A DNA stretch of 64,000 nt, taken from NCBI GenBank assembly GCA_963693085.1, contig OY856413.1, positions 546,940,879-547,004,878 on the forward strand. The letters run 5' to 3'. Each line of letters starts with the position of its first letter. The stretch's first letter is position 1. The position numbers and the translations under genes were made by a program. Positions 35,797 through 46,600 of this stretch are shown here, one piece after another. The notes under the pieces were generated by a model. That model saw nothing but the letters and a program-made list of their open reading frames with translations. It had not been told where the DNA came from and did no database searches. The DNA comes from Alisma plantago-aquatica (Eukaryota; Streptophyta; Magnoliopsida; Alismatales; Alismataceae).

Positions 35797-36712
35797 TGAC
35801 GACCCCAATTCCTATATACTTTCCAAGCTGACATTCCCTAGATATGCATGAACTCATATCTATAAGATGTCAAGAGAGAAAATATAAGGGATTGTGATTG
35901 TCCTCTGGAATACACAAAAGCCAGATCTTGTCACAAAGTATCATATAAGTAGCCACACAAAGTATCATTCATAAAGATAAATGTCATAGTTCATTATTTA
36001 ATGGAAATAAAGACTATTAGTTCTAGAAAATGAAAAGTACATAGGACATAAGACATCTTATACATCATCTAGAAAAATAAAATTGCAACTAAGTATAAGA
36101 AAATAGGGATGAGCATCCATCTATATAATATCCTATAAGGAACTTTATTACTTGTCATCTTGTTCTTTGATTTGCATTTACTTATTCTTTGGACCTAGAA
36201 AATACGTGAAACAAACAAATTAACATAAGTTGTATACGTGGGTAAAATACTTGTATAGTAATTTGAATAATGAAAGATTTGATGAAAATGAAATAATTAT
36301 ATTAGGGTGGAGAGTCAGGTAAGCATTTCTTTTATACATATCTTCAGATGCAGTTGTACTATTAAGTATGTCAGCACCTTATGTTACATACATGTTGGGC
36401 CCTCCCCACCCCTAGGGATATGGGGATCCCCGCCCCATAGGATATGCAGACGTGCTTTACATTAGTATTTAGAAGAGAGAGGGAATACTATCTCACTTTC
36501 GTAGCTACAACCCACCTTAATCTTTTATGTTATTTTATGTTTGGCAAAGAACATACTACCAATATGCATCCAAGAATCTATATGCAAATAAAAGCATCCA
36601 AAGTACAACATATAATTATGCATCCATGAACACTAGTTTTATACTTAATAACACCCATGTACCTGTTGTCATCAGGTCTATATTCCAAGAGTCTAGAGAA
36701 ACAGTAAAAAGA
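35797..36712 (-). repeat. Middle LTR of element C, left fragment
   Basis: Starts TGACGACCCCAATTCC and runs up to the insertion of element B. The LTR continues at 49184. The last five bases (AAAGA) are one copy of B's target-site duplication. Confidence 0.9.
36708..36712 (+). repeat. Target-site duplication of element B, left copy (AAAGA)
   Basis: A perfect match to 49184-49188 on the other side of B. The third LTR of C reads AGTAAAAAGATCA without interruption near 57273-57285, showing the unoccupied site. Confidence 0.92.
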
Positions 36713-37144
36713 TGATGTGGCAAATATCACACTAAGAAATTCACTCGGGGTAAAAATCTGCGAGCTTTTACCAAAACCTTGCGCAATAATAACACCCACA
36801 AGAAAACATGTCTTATCGCATTATAGTTAAGGATCTAATCCCAAGAGACAACATTTTAAAGAATCTTTGTTAATCAAATCTAGCTCAAATTAAAACGATT
36901 GATTTGTTTGAGGTTAATTAAAGTAAATGCAAGAAAGTAAAAGGGCAGAATTAAAGTTTGTTCTAGATTAAATGATATGGAATCATTGGGATGGTATCGG
37001 GTTTCACCACCACTGCGCATGCAAACACATCAAACTACATAACATCCAGGCAAGCATCTAACTATCCAAATGGAGTTGTTGTTAACCCTCTGTGAGGATA
37101 GGCTCACATAAGTGTCACCTTCCCGATCACTCACTTATGACACT

Positions 37145-37500
37145 GAAGATACAACATACAACTAAAGCTGAGGGTCCCCCGTGAGGGTAGACCCACAGAA
37201 GCATCACTGTAGACTAGATGGCTCGTCTCCTCACGGATCATACACTTACGACCTCAAGGAACCCTATCAGATGGACTCGTCTAGGAGTCAACCGTTCTAA
37301 CCAACAAGTAAGTAGGTGATTAATCTGCAAGCAAATATTGACGATTAACAAAGAAGATACAACATCCAACTAAGGTTGTAGGCCCCCCGTAAGGGTAGGC
37401 ACACTGAAGTGTCACCGTAGGCTAGGTGGCTCATCCCCTGACAGATCATACACTTACTACCTCAAGGAACCCCATCAGATCTCTCATCAAGTAGTCAACC
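37145..37500 (-). repeat. 208 bp partial tandem duplication in B's left LTR
   Basis: The block starting GAAGATACAACATAC recurs 208 bp later (37145 and 37353), with shared parts such as GTGAGGGTAG, CACTTAC and CCTCAAGGAACCC. The same pair is present in the right LTR (47039 and 47247), so the duplication preceded insertion. Confidence 0.75.
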
Positions 37501-37990
37501 TTATTAAACGATATTCTAAACTATGAAGAGAAGAGAAAGATGAAAGCAAGCAGGTAATCAACTACAAGCATATCAATTAGGAACAAAATGAAAAGTTATA
37601 TACATTGCCTTGTAATGTTAAATGTAAAGACATTAATGCATGGGCAGCGGGCCTAGTGCCCTCCCCCAGTGAAAAAGGAACTACTCGCTCATGATGCGAG
37701 AAATAAGAAGAATAAGAAAGAGAGAGGATTCCGCCATGAGCATGATGTAGGAGGTGGTCGCAGCTCGGTGAAGATGATGCAGTCCTCTACGTCGTATCAG
37801 AGTAGATATGGAAGAAAGAGGGATGCCAAGATAGACCAGGCAATCTTTCTCACTCCTCCTTCATTCTCTTCTTGGTCTCCTAGAGTTGCAACAAAAATGA
37901 CAAGTGAAATGACAGTGCAGGCTCAGACCAGTGTTTTAGGCAGCCTGGCGACATCCCAGATCCGATGCCCAAATGAGGACCCTATTGGTC

Positions 37991-37999
37991 CTATTTATA
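37991..37999 (-). promoter_or_regulatory. TATA box of B's left LTR
   Basis: TATAAATAG on the minus strand within the palindromic context CCTATAAATAGG. It lies immediately downstream (minus strand) of the AAACGGT cluster. The equivalent in the right LTR is 47886-47894. Confidence 0.78.
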
Positions 38000-38040
38000 G
38001 GCTCGGGGCTGGCCTTCATGTTTTTGGTTCGATTCCAACC

Positions 38041-39065
38041 CAAACGGTCTTGGATATATTTTCTCTTCAAACAGTTTGCTAAGTATATGACCAAACAGTT
38101 TGCTTAGTCATGACCAAACGGTTTTCTTAGTCATGACCAAACAGTTTGCTTTGATTGCTTTTCTACATGGTCTTGTACTGACCTTTCTCAAACAGTCTCG
38201 TTGCATTTCTCCAACGGTCTCATATGTTACTTTTCTAATCCAAACAGTTTGCAAAATCAAACGGTTTCCAATGTTAAACGGTTTGCAATATCAAACAGTT
38301 TCCAATGTCAAACGGTTTGTTGCAATATGCTTTATCGATCGGTTTCATGCATAGATGCATGCCTTTCTAATCCAAATAGTTTGCGATATCAAACAGTCTC
38401 CAATGTCAAACAGTTTTCTGCAATATGCTTTCCCATTTAGTCTTAAGGCCAACCTCCATTCAGTCTTGGATATTCATACAGTTTTGAACAACCGAGCAAA
38501 CAGTCTTGCTTGCATGCGATCCTCATGCACTTGCTTAATCAATTGATTTGGCAGAGCATCCTCCATACGGTCCAACCTCCAACGGTTTCATGCATGTATG
38601 CTTATTTTATCAAACGGTCTTGGAGCCCACTTAATCAAATGGTTTTGCATGCATTGCTTTCTCGCATGCATGTAGTTACCAAACTAAACGATCTTCATGC
38701 AATTACTTTTGCAATCGGTTTCATGCAAGCTAAAATGGTCTCACAGCCAACTTTATCAAACCATTTTCAGCAATGTGCTTCATTAAACGGTTTCATGCAT
38801 GCTTTGGTCCCATGGATGTGCTTTATCAAACGATTTGGTAGAGCTTGCACTTATCAAATAGTTTCATGCATGCTACTTCAAACGGTCCCATGTAGCTTTA
38901 TCAAACGGTCTGGCAGCCAGCCCCCATACGATTTCGCAGTCCCGCCTTTTCGAAACGGTCCTGCGTTCCCACCTCCAAATGGTATTGCAGACCGGTAATC
39001 CTCAAATGGTCTCAACGTGAGCATGTCCATTCAATCTTGAGACCGTATGGATGAAACCGTATGGG
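38041..39065 (-). promoter_or_regulatory. AAACGGT motif cluster in U3 of B's left LTR
   Basis: About 1 kb directly upstream of the TATA box in which CAAACGGTTT or CAAACGGTCT and close variants recur every few tens of bases. By eye about twelve copies keep AACGGT and many others read AAATGGT or AAACAGT. Several are near-perfect 11 bp palindromes (CAAAC-G-GTTTG). AACGG is the known core of plant MYB/MSA-type sites, so an enhancer function is plausible but is inference. Confidence 0.7.
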
Positions 39066-39312
39066 CAAGACCGTATGGTCAAGATTGAGGGTGAGTGAGA
39101 GTAGATCAAGGGCAGATATAGGTGGGTCTGAGTTGATTGTTCAACCTCATCAAGACTTGCATAAAATCAATATAAACTCAGTTAGAAACCTTGATAATTG
39201 AAACAATTAGGAAATTTTGCACATTTTGATATTTAGTAATTGTAATTGGATGTATTGAATCAAAAAGAGCCCAAGAAAGTGACTGAAAATAATGATGAAT
39301 ATGCATTCATCA

Positions 39313-39329
39313 AAACACCCCAAACTTAA
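39313..39329 (-). other. Polypurine tract of element B
   Basis: TTAAGTTTGGGGTGTTT on the minus strand, immediately before the LTR start TGATGAATGC. This form is usual for Athila/Tat elements. Confidence 0.8.
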
Positions 39330-40807
39330 ACGTTGCTCGTCCTCGAGTAACACAAAATCTGAAATAGTCGCGAAATAAATACGTTCTGGATATGTGATTC
39401 CCTCATCTTCACATCACGATTGTTTTCTTTCTGCTTAGTATGACTCAGTATCTCAACCTCCTGAGACCACTAAACACATCTTACCACATCTTCATTCTTG
39501 ATTTTGCTTTCCAACTTCACTTCCTCCTCACTTTTTCCAACAACAAACATGTCAAAGAGGTTCGTAACAGTCTAGAGATACCTTCAGAACAACAAGTGTG
39601 CACTTGATCTGACACTGGTGTTTTTTAGGATAGTGGAGGCATTCATTGTGCCATTAGGTAGAAAATGGAGTGAATGGTGGTATGGAAGGAAGAAATAAAT
39701 ATCTCCTCTATTCGACTCAAGATTTTTATTTTATGATTTGCAATTTCATTTATTGCATTTTTTGTGTGCGAATCTCTCCTCTATTCGACTCGAGATTTCA
39801 TTTATTTGTGTGTGCTTTGGCATTTTTTCTTGGTGGTATGCCCATATTAATTTGTGAGGGGTATGGAAGAAGTGGATATAGAGGGAAGTGGCATGCCACC
39901 CCAAACTTAGGGTTTGACACTATTTTGGCTATTTTTGTTTCTTTTTGATGGATGGAGGGGTACGAAGATGATTGAAGAAGTGTAGAATAGAGTTCAGATC
40001 AGAATGCAACTTGATTTACAATTCCATGCACCGGGTTGTTCTCTTTATCATAGTCTTCTCAAATAATGACTTGATGAGGATCCAGTGGGGATTCCATGTA
40101 ATTGTTCTACTAGTCAGTTAGGAAGCAGGATGTGTTTGATCCCTATCAGTTCGACAGACACTTGCCATTTTTGCATAAAGATCATGATGTTAGGATTCAT
40201 AAGCTTCACAAGATGATTTCAATCAAAAAACTAGTTTTCAGAAGAAGGTCCTTTCGAGGGTATGCTTCGAAAAAGGAGGGTATAATGATTCAAAATGCAT
40301 AGAGATTTAAAAAGTTTCAAAACTTCATCCGGTATCTGTTCAAATTTCTTTGAAAAATTTCAAATTTTGAAAATTTTATTTGAAAATTTTGAAAATTTAG
40401 GTCAAAAATGCGATGATGAAATCTTAAGTCTGATATAAATGGGTGAAGGTGGAAAGTAAGGTACATACCACCCACCCTCCACCTTGAACTTAGAAATTTA
40501 CTAGTCTCGAGCAAACTCTAAATTTGAGATGGAGGGGAAAATTCAAGCCGGTCGGACCACAAGATGTCATTGCATTCCAATCAGTGTGTGTCCTCCATCT
40601 GAAAATATCAAAAATAAAGACTAATCAAAACTTAAGATAGCATCTCGCGATGTAATTTTTATTTTGTACAAAATTATCTAGAAGAAAAGTAAAAATAGAA
40701 TTAAGCAAAAATTCAAAATTGAAACTAAATATGGAGTTATTGATCGGGTTGCCTCCCGACAAGCGCCTTTGTTTTATGTCGATGGCTCGACTTGGTTTCT
40801 TCAACTT
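39330..40807 (-). other. Long non-coding 3' region of element B
   Basis: About 1.5 kb between integrase and the purine tract, where Athila elements may carry an env-like gene. No open frame with such content is seen. On the minus strand the sequence TCGGGAGGCAACCCG near 40745 follows the integrase, a landmark seen in this group. A 73 bp local duplication (CTCCTCTATTCGACTC at about 39703 and 39776) and GAAAATTT-rich repeats near 40345-40400 are present. Confidence 0.6.
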
Positions 40808-41892
40808 TTAAGGTGGATGTAATCTTGGGTTGGAGAGATCCAGCGATGCATTGATGCCAGTGTCGATTGAGGTTAAATATCTTTTTAAACGTTGGCCATT
40901 AGCCACAACATCTCCTGACTTTTCACTCCATAAAATGAAAGCACCATGCGGGTAGATACTCTTAACAATGTATGGTCCAGTCCAGCGGGAACAGAGTTTT
41001 CCTGAGAATAACCTCAGTTTTGAGTTGATCAGCAGGACTTGATCTCCCACTTGAATATCCTTTCTCTTAAGATGACCATCATGCCACATCTTTGTGCATT
41101 CTTTATAGATTCTAGCATTCTCGTAAGTTGTCATTCAGAGTTCTTCCAGCTCCTAGAGTTGCAGAATCTTAGCTTGTCCTGCTTCTTTCATATCAAGATT
41201 CAATTGTTTTATTGACCACCATGGCATGATTTTCCATAGATTAATCAAAATGGTGTAGTCCCAATGGGAGTTTTAAAAGTAGTTCGGTAGGCCCACAAGG
41301 CATCATTAATTTTTATGGACCAATCTTTCCGATTGCGGCCTATAGTCTTTTTCAGAATAGCCTTGAGTTGACGGTTAGAAACCTGTACTTGTCCACTCAT
41401 TTGTGGATGGTAGGGCGAGGCTACTTTGTGCGTTACACCATACTTTCTCAACAATGCTTCAAAGCTTCTTTCAAAGAAATGAGACTCTCTGTCAAATATC
41501 ACAGTATGCGGTACTCCAAAATGGGGAAAAATAATATCTTTGAATAATTTGATGACGGGTTTTGAATCACTAGTGACGGTTGGTATAGCTTCAACCCATT
41601 TTGAGACGTAGTCCACCGCCACTAGGATGTATGAAAATCCATGAGAAGATGGGAATGGACCCATGTAGTCCACCCCCCAAACATCAAATATCTCTACTTC
41701 TTGCCATAGGTTCAGCGACATCTCATCTCTTTTTGTTATGTTGCCTGATGTTTGACATTTGTCACATGATAAGAAAAAGTCATGGGAATCTTTGGATATG
41801 GTTGGCCAAAAGAAACCACATTGCAAGACCTTCAAGGCAGTCTTTTTAGAGCTCATATGTCCTCCAAATGGCCCAGAGTGACATTGCTCCAT
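40808..41892 (-). pseudogene. Integrase of element B
   Basis: The first frame (41892-41245) contains HSGPFGGH and CDKCQ of the His-His-Cys-Cys zinc region, then [13 protein letters not shown] with the first core aspartate, [24 protein letters not shown] and [19 protein letters not shown]. The second (41134-40808) has KRKDIQVGDQVLLINSKLRLF and SRWTGPYIV of the C-terminal region. A break near 41140-41240 separates them. In the core, FDRESHF replaces the usual SDxGxHF, so it keeps an Asp but is altered. No chromodomain follows, as expected for Athila/Tat. Confidence 0.88.
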
Positions 41893-41989
41893 GATAAGTT
41901 GAGCTTCTTCTTCAACAATATACCATCTGTATAGACCATCAACACATAGTTTGAAAAGGTACGGCTCATCCCAGTAGTACTATTTTACA

Positions 41990-42697
41990 TCATGCATAAA
42001 TTTCTTCAGTGCATTGAAGATGAATAACCTCAGCAGCAAGGTAGTTCACATAATCTGAGTACCATGGTGTGGCTTCTAAGACCTTCATTAGTTGATCATT
42101 TGGAAGGGAATCAATAATCGGAATCTTCTCGGTATCTAGAGTGTGGATGCGACTAAGGTGGTCTGCTACAACATTCTCCATACCCTTTTTATCTCTTATC
42201 TCCAAATCAAATTCTTGCAGTAGGAGAATCCATCTAATTAGACTGGATTTTGCATCTTTCTTTGTCAGAAGGTACCAGATAGCTGCATGATCCGTGTAGA
42301 CAATAACTTTTAAACCAATAAGGTAGGATCTGAATTTGTCAAATGCATACACAACTACCAGAAGTTCTTTCTCAGTAGTAGCATAATTCCTCTGAGCTTC
42401 ATCGAGGGTCTTTGATGCATAATAGATCACATAATGTTTCATTTCTATGCATTGGCCCATGACAGCTCCCACAACATAATCGCTTGCATCGCACATAATT
42501 TCAAAAGGATGGTCCCAATCAAGAGCTCTGATGATGGGTGTAGTAGTAAGGGCATGTTTCAGTTTGTTGAAACTTTCAACACATTCTTCGTCAAAATTAA
42601 ATTCAACATCCTTAACAGGTTCGTCATCGGCTTGGTTATCTTTGAGAAGTCTTTTATAAATCATCTGTAGAAACCTGCGTGACCAAGGAATGCTCAA
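41990..42697 (-). pseudogene. RNase H region of element B
   Basis: A single open stretch of 235 codons carrying [67 protein letters not shown] and VVADHLSR. These blocks match the gypsy RNase H fold with its Asp, Glu and Asp residues. The N-terminal part ([15 protein letters not shown]) is the link from RT. It ends in a poorly conserved tether before the integrase zinc region and is broken from both neighbours by stops. Confidence 0.88.
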
Positions 42698-42860
42698 ACT
42701 TCCTTTATATTGATAGGGATAGAGAGTTTTGAAATCACTTCGATCTTGTCCTTATCTACTTCAATTCCTCAATTAATGACCCTATGGCGGAGGACAATAC
42801 CTTCCTTTACCATAAAGTGACACTTAACTCCCAATTTAGCATAAGGTGTGCTTCTTCACA

Positions 42861-43424
42861 TCATTTGAGAACAAGGGAGAGGTGTTTTAGACATGAATCG
42901 AATGAATCTCTGTACACAGAAAAATGGTCCATGAAAACTTCCATAATTGTTTCAGTGAGACTGGTGAATATGGCGGTCATGCAACGCTGGAAGGTTGCAG
43001 GTGCATTGCAGAGGCCGAATGGCATTCTTCTAAATGCATATGTTTCGAATGGGCAAGTGAAAGTAGTTTTCTCTTGGTCATCTGGATGTATGGGTATTTG
43101 ATAGAATCTAGAGTAACCATCGAGGTAACAGAAGTATTCTTGATGAGCCAGCCGCTCTAATACTTGATCAAGAAAGGGCATTGGAAAATGATCTTTTTGA
43201 GTTGCCTTGTTTAACTTCCTATAATCAATGCACATCCTCCACCCTGTGACTGTTTGAGTGGGGATGAGTTCATTGTTTTCATTTTGTATTACAGTTGTTC
43301 CACCTTTCTTCGGGACTACATGCACTGGGCTCACCCATTGTGAGTCTGATATCGGATAGATTATTCCAGCAGTGAGCGGTTTAATGACCTCACGACAGAC
43401 TACTTCCTTCATATTTGGATTCAA
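42861..43424 (-). pseudogene. Reverse transcriptase of element B
   Basis: It opens with MKEVVCREVIKPLTAGIIYPISDSQWVSPVHVVPKKGG, followed by GWRMCIDYRKLNKATQKDHFPMPF and FRRMPFGLCNAPATFQRCM. The catalytic box reads FMDHFSVY rather than FMDDFSVY, so the second aspartate is replaced by histidine (codon 42924-42926). The chain breaks after about 187 codons and the rest is only partly readable. The blocks are characteristic of Athila/Tat RT. Confidence 0.9.
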
Positions 43425-43427
43425 TTT

Positions 43428-43824
43428 CTATTGATGTTCAATACTTGGATTGTGGTCTTCCATAATAGGGATCTTGTGCATACACAATGCTTGACTAACC
43501 CTAGTGAGATCACTCATTTTGTAACTGATGGCTTTCTTTCTTTTCTTTAGTTCTTCTAGGAGTTTATCTTCTTGTTCGGTTGTTAGATAAGAATTTATAA
43601 TAACTGGACAAACCTTGAGATCGTCTAAAAACACACTTCAATCCTTCAGGTAGGGGCTTCATCTCAGGGGCTTCTGGTTTTTCGTATGTTTCTTCAGTAG
43701 CTTCCACAGCCTTGAGTTCTTCCATTTTGGCTTCAAAGTCTTCTTCAGTAGGGTCAAGGTCGAGAACACATTCTTTAACTTGTTTATTGATGGAATTATC
43801 AGTGGATGGGTTTGTTAGAGTCAC
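43428..43824 (-). pseudogene. Protease-RT linker of element B
   Basis: Two overlapping open stretches (43824-43564 and 43634-43428) in different frames. The first has an acidic stretch LDLDPTEEDFEAKMEELKAVE followed by EMKPLPEGLK. The second has VCPVIINSYLTTEQEDKLLEELKKRKKAISY. This acidic to LPxHLxY-like passage is the usual segment leading into RT in Athila elements. A frameshift lies near 43630. Confidence 0.75.
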
Positions 43825-43905
43825 TTATAAAGGATCATATTTTTCATATCCCTCTTGTGTGATGAGTGATATATTCTCTATGTAATTGATAAGATAAACT
43901 TTCTC

Positions 43906-44481
43906 TTACAAGCTTGGTCTCTGCATACTTTCAAAAACTTTGAATTCGAGAGTTTCTTTACCAAGTCTGAGTAGCAATGTTCCTGCTTCAACATCAATTA
44001 GAACTTTTGTAGTGGAGAGGAATGGACATCCAAAGATGAGTGGATATCTGGCATCTTCTTTTATGTCCATGATGACAAAGTCACACGGAACAAAGGAATC
44101 TTTTCCTACCTTAACGGGTACATCCTCAATAATCCCTAATGGGTGTTTTATCGAATTGTCTGCGAGTTGTGTGGTCATGCCAGTTGGGAGAAGTTTAGCA
44201 AACCCTAGCCTTTTACAAAGTCTGAGTGGCATGATGGAGTTGCTAGCACCAATGTTTGCCAGTCCCTTCTTGCATGAAGAATCAATGATATGGTAGGAAA
44301 TCCCAAAAAATCTTGAGTCTTTCTGCTTCTTTGGCATCTTACTCTGGATGATATCTAAATTCGTGTTAGCTAACTTGAATATCTCATATTCTTCAATTAT
44401 ATATTTCCTGGTGAGGAGAGACTTTAAGTACTGTCCATGCTGGTATTTCAGCCAGCACATCCAAAAAGGGTATATCAACAT
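43906..44481 (-). pseudogene. Protease of element B
   Basis: A retropepsin-like domain. Its active-site loop reads LANIGASNSIMP where related Athila proteases have an aspartate before the second residue, so the catalytic Asp appears to be Asn (codon 44254-44256). Further motifs are MTTQLADNSIKHPLGIIEDVPVKV and YPLIFGCPFLSTTKVLIDVEAGTL, giving the second strand and the flap side. It ends in KVFESMQRPSL. The frame is otherwise open for 191 codons. Cleavage activity is unlikely without the Asp. Confidence 0.85.
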
Positions 44482-45067
44482 GAAGTTTCTTCATAGCTTC
44501 TTTAAACTTATTGAACCGAGTATCAAGCTTAGTTTGCCTTAGACGAGCACGGAACGGTATACGAGGCTTGTATACAGGAATATTAGGTTCTAGTGTTTCA
44601 GTTTCTTCATCAATTGGTTTCTCAGGACTTTCCTTGTCTGTCTTATCAGTAGTTACTGGTTCTTCTGGTTGAGACTCCGGAGTTGTGGAGTCTTGTATAA
44701 TCGTGGGTTCACCCTCATCTATAATAACTGTAGGTGGCCTGACAGGAGGATCAGAATAGTCCTTTCCTGACTTGGTGGTGATCGCCTTTAGTTGTTCTAG
44801 GTGCTTAGGATTGTTTTCCGGTTGGCCAGCAAAAACCCCAGTTGGTGGCTTAATGCTAGCTGCAAGTTGAGCTAGTTGGGATTCAATAGCCTTCTACTGA
44901 GCTTGTTGGTTATCTATCATAGTTTGCTGAGTTTGCAACATCTTTTCAATGGTTGATAGCTTGTCATCAGGTGCGATGGAACTTTCTTGTTGTCCTTGTT
45001 GTTGATAAGGAACTTGGTTAAGACTCTGGTACTGAGAATTGTTTTGATAATTATTGAAGTTCCCATT
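44482..45067 (-). pseudogene. Gag-protease junction of element B
   Basis: Minus-strand translation near 44465-44580 gives YKPRIPFRARLRQTKLDTRF and then KFKEAMKKLHVDIPF, the conserved motif between Gag and protease in Athila elements. The part closer to gag is Pro/Thr/Glu-rich (around 44580-44720) and then Gln-rich, and is broken by stops. Confidence 0.75.
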
Positions 45068-46420
45068 CTAGAAGTTTCCCTTGAAGTTTCCTTGATTTCC
45101 AAAATTCTGTTGTTGATTATACTGAAATCCTAGTGGGCCTCGTGGTTGGTTGTTCGAACTAAATTGATGCGAGTTCATTTCTCCAGAGGGGTTTCCATAT
45201 TGAAACCCTGGATGGTTCCTATTATGATTCGGATTGTAATAACCTTGACCAGGGATGGTATTAACAACTTTAAGATTTTCCATTTGACCATTATCTCCTT
45301 GTCCACATATGTTGCTTAGAACAACATCGTAAAGAACATTGCATGCTAAAGCGGAATGATCAGTTCCTTTACATGCTTCATAGAATAGAGAAGAAGACTT
45401 GATCTATTCTTGTTGTTGAGTGGGCGAACGTCCTCTTCCAATTGTAGCAAGAGATGATTCAATATGGTCTTGCTTGGCAACTAAGAGTTTTAGGGTTTCA
45501 TCGATAGACTTGTACTCGAGAGTAGCTTCAGCCATAACTACTTTCAAGACTCCTTTACCTACAGATCTACCCCAATTAGCTTGATTTTTAGCTCCAAGGG
45601 TGACGACCCTCCATGCGTTGTCATAACTTTGACGCATGAAGTTTCCTCCAGATGAGGAATCTAAAAATCTTTTGATATCATCATCCACAACCCTATAGAA
45701 AATTTCGATGAGTTGGTTCTTAGGAATTCCATGGTGTGGACACTTGCGTAGAAGCTCTTTGTATCTATCCCATGCTTCTGTAAGGGTTTCTCCAGAGACT
45801 TGAGCGAAATTTGTTATTTGGCCTCTAATTTCATAGGCGAGGGACGGAGGATAGAACTTTTCCAGAAAGTCGTTTTGGTGTTGTTCCCAGGTGGTGATGG
45901 GTATTTCACTTTGCAACAAGTTATACCAACTTATAGCTCTATCAACAAGGGAATACTTGAACAGACGGAGTCGAATGGAATCATCAGATACTCCATTTTG
46001 CTTTGTCACGACACATAGATCGATAAACCTTAGGAGATGTCCCTGACTATATTCTCCTTGTTTTCCATAGAATGGGTTGTTTTGAAGCACGGTTATCCAA
46101 TGTGCTCATATCTCAAAATTAGGAGCGTTGATGGGAGGAGGTTGAACCGGGTGATGAACGTTAGCAACTTTAGGGATTGAGAACTCCCTAAGATCCTTTT
46201 GTAGTTATGCTGCTTGTGTTGCTTGAATTTCTTCTTGAACATCAACTCCAGCTTCTTGCATGAATCTTTCTCTCTGTGCATTAAGGGCTTGGGCCACCCT
46301 TTGGGCTATTTCTTCCTCTCGAGCCATTCTTTCTTGGTTTTCTCTGACCTGACGATGAAAAGTTCTTTCTATCTCAGGATCAAAGCTCGTTGTGAGTCTG
46401 GGACTGTCCGAATGGTGCAT
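45068..46420 (-). pseudogene. Gag of element B
   Basis: Three open stretches. 46420-46205 holds a charged, probably helical start. 46090-45404 holds the capsid domain with YNLLQSEIPITTWEQHQNDFLEKFYPPS, RGQITNFAQVSGETLTEAWDRYKELLRKCPHHGI and a tail KLLVAKQDHIESSL. 45283-45068 is rich in Asn, Gln and Gly (GYYNPNHNRNHPGFQYG). Between the last two lies a Cys/His pattern (CKGTDHSALAC), a decayed zinc knuckle near 45340-45370. The capsid motif is typical of Athila/Tat Gag. Frame breaks lie at about 46090-46200 and 45300-45400. Confidence 0.88.
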
Positions 46421-46577
46421 GCACTATGCTTTGGGTCGTTCCTAAAATGGAAAGATCTTTCTGAAGTAAGGGTGATGGAATAGAAATGAATTCAAGTAGA
46501 TGATCAATTGTATCAAAAGAAAAAGTAAAATCCTAGATTAGCCTTAAATGAACTAGATCTGACTAACTGATTTTGTT

Positions 46578-46595
46578 GTCCCGACAACGGTGCCA
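46578..46595 (-). other. Primer-binding site of element B (tRNA-Asp type)
   Basis: TGGCACCGTTGTCGGGAC on the minus strand, five bases after the LTR terminus. It closely matches the TGGCGCCGTTGCCGGGGA form used by Athila/Tat elements. Two of the differences are C or G transitions. Confidence 0.85.
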
Positions 46596-46600
46596 GTATT

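Larger units (their letters stand above)
36713..39312 (-). repeat. Left (3') LTR of element B
   Basis: 2600 bp, + strand start TGATGTGGCA and end GCATTCATCA. On the minus strand it contains in order the U3 with a dense AAACGGT-type motif cluster (about 39065-38041), a TATA box (37999-37991) and a transcribed part with a 208 bp partial tandem duplication. It is slightly longer than the right copy, partly because of one extra motif unit near 38140. Confidence 0.93.

Noticed and set aside
37669..38998. Open frames of 137 and 162 codons in element B's LTRs
   Set aside because: They read through the promoter and motif cluster on the strand opposite to the element and resemble no known protein.
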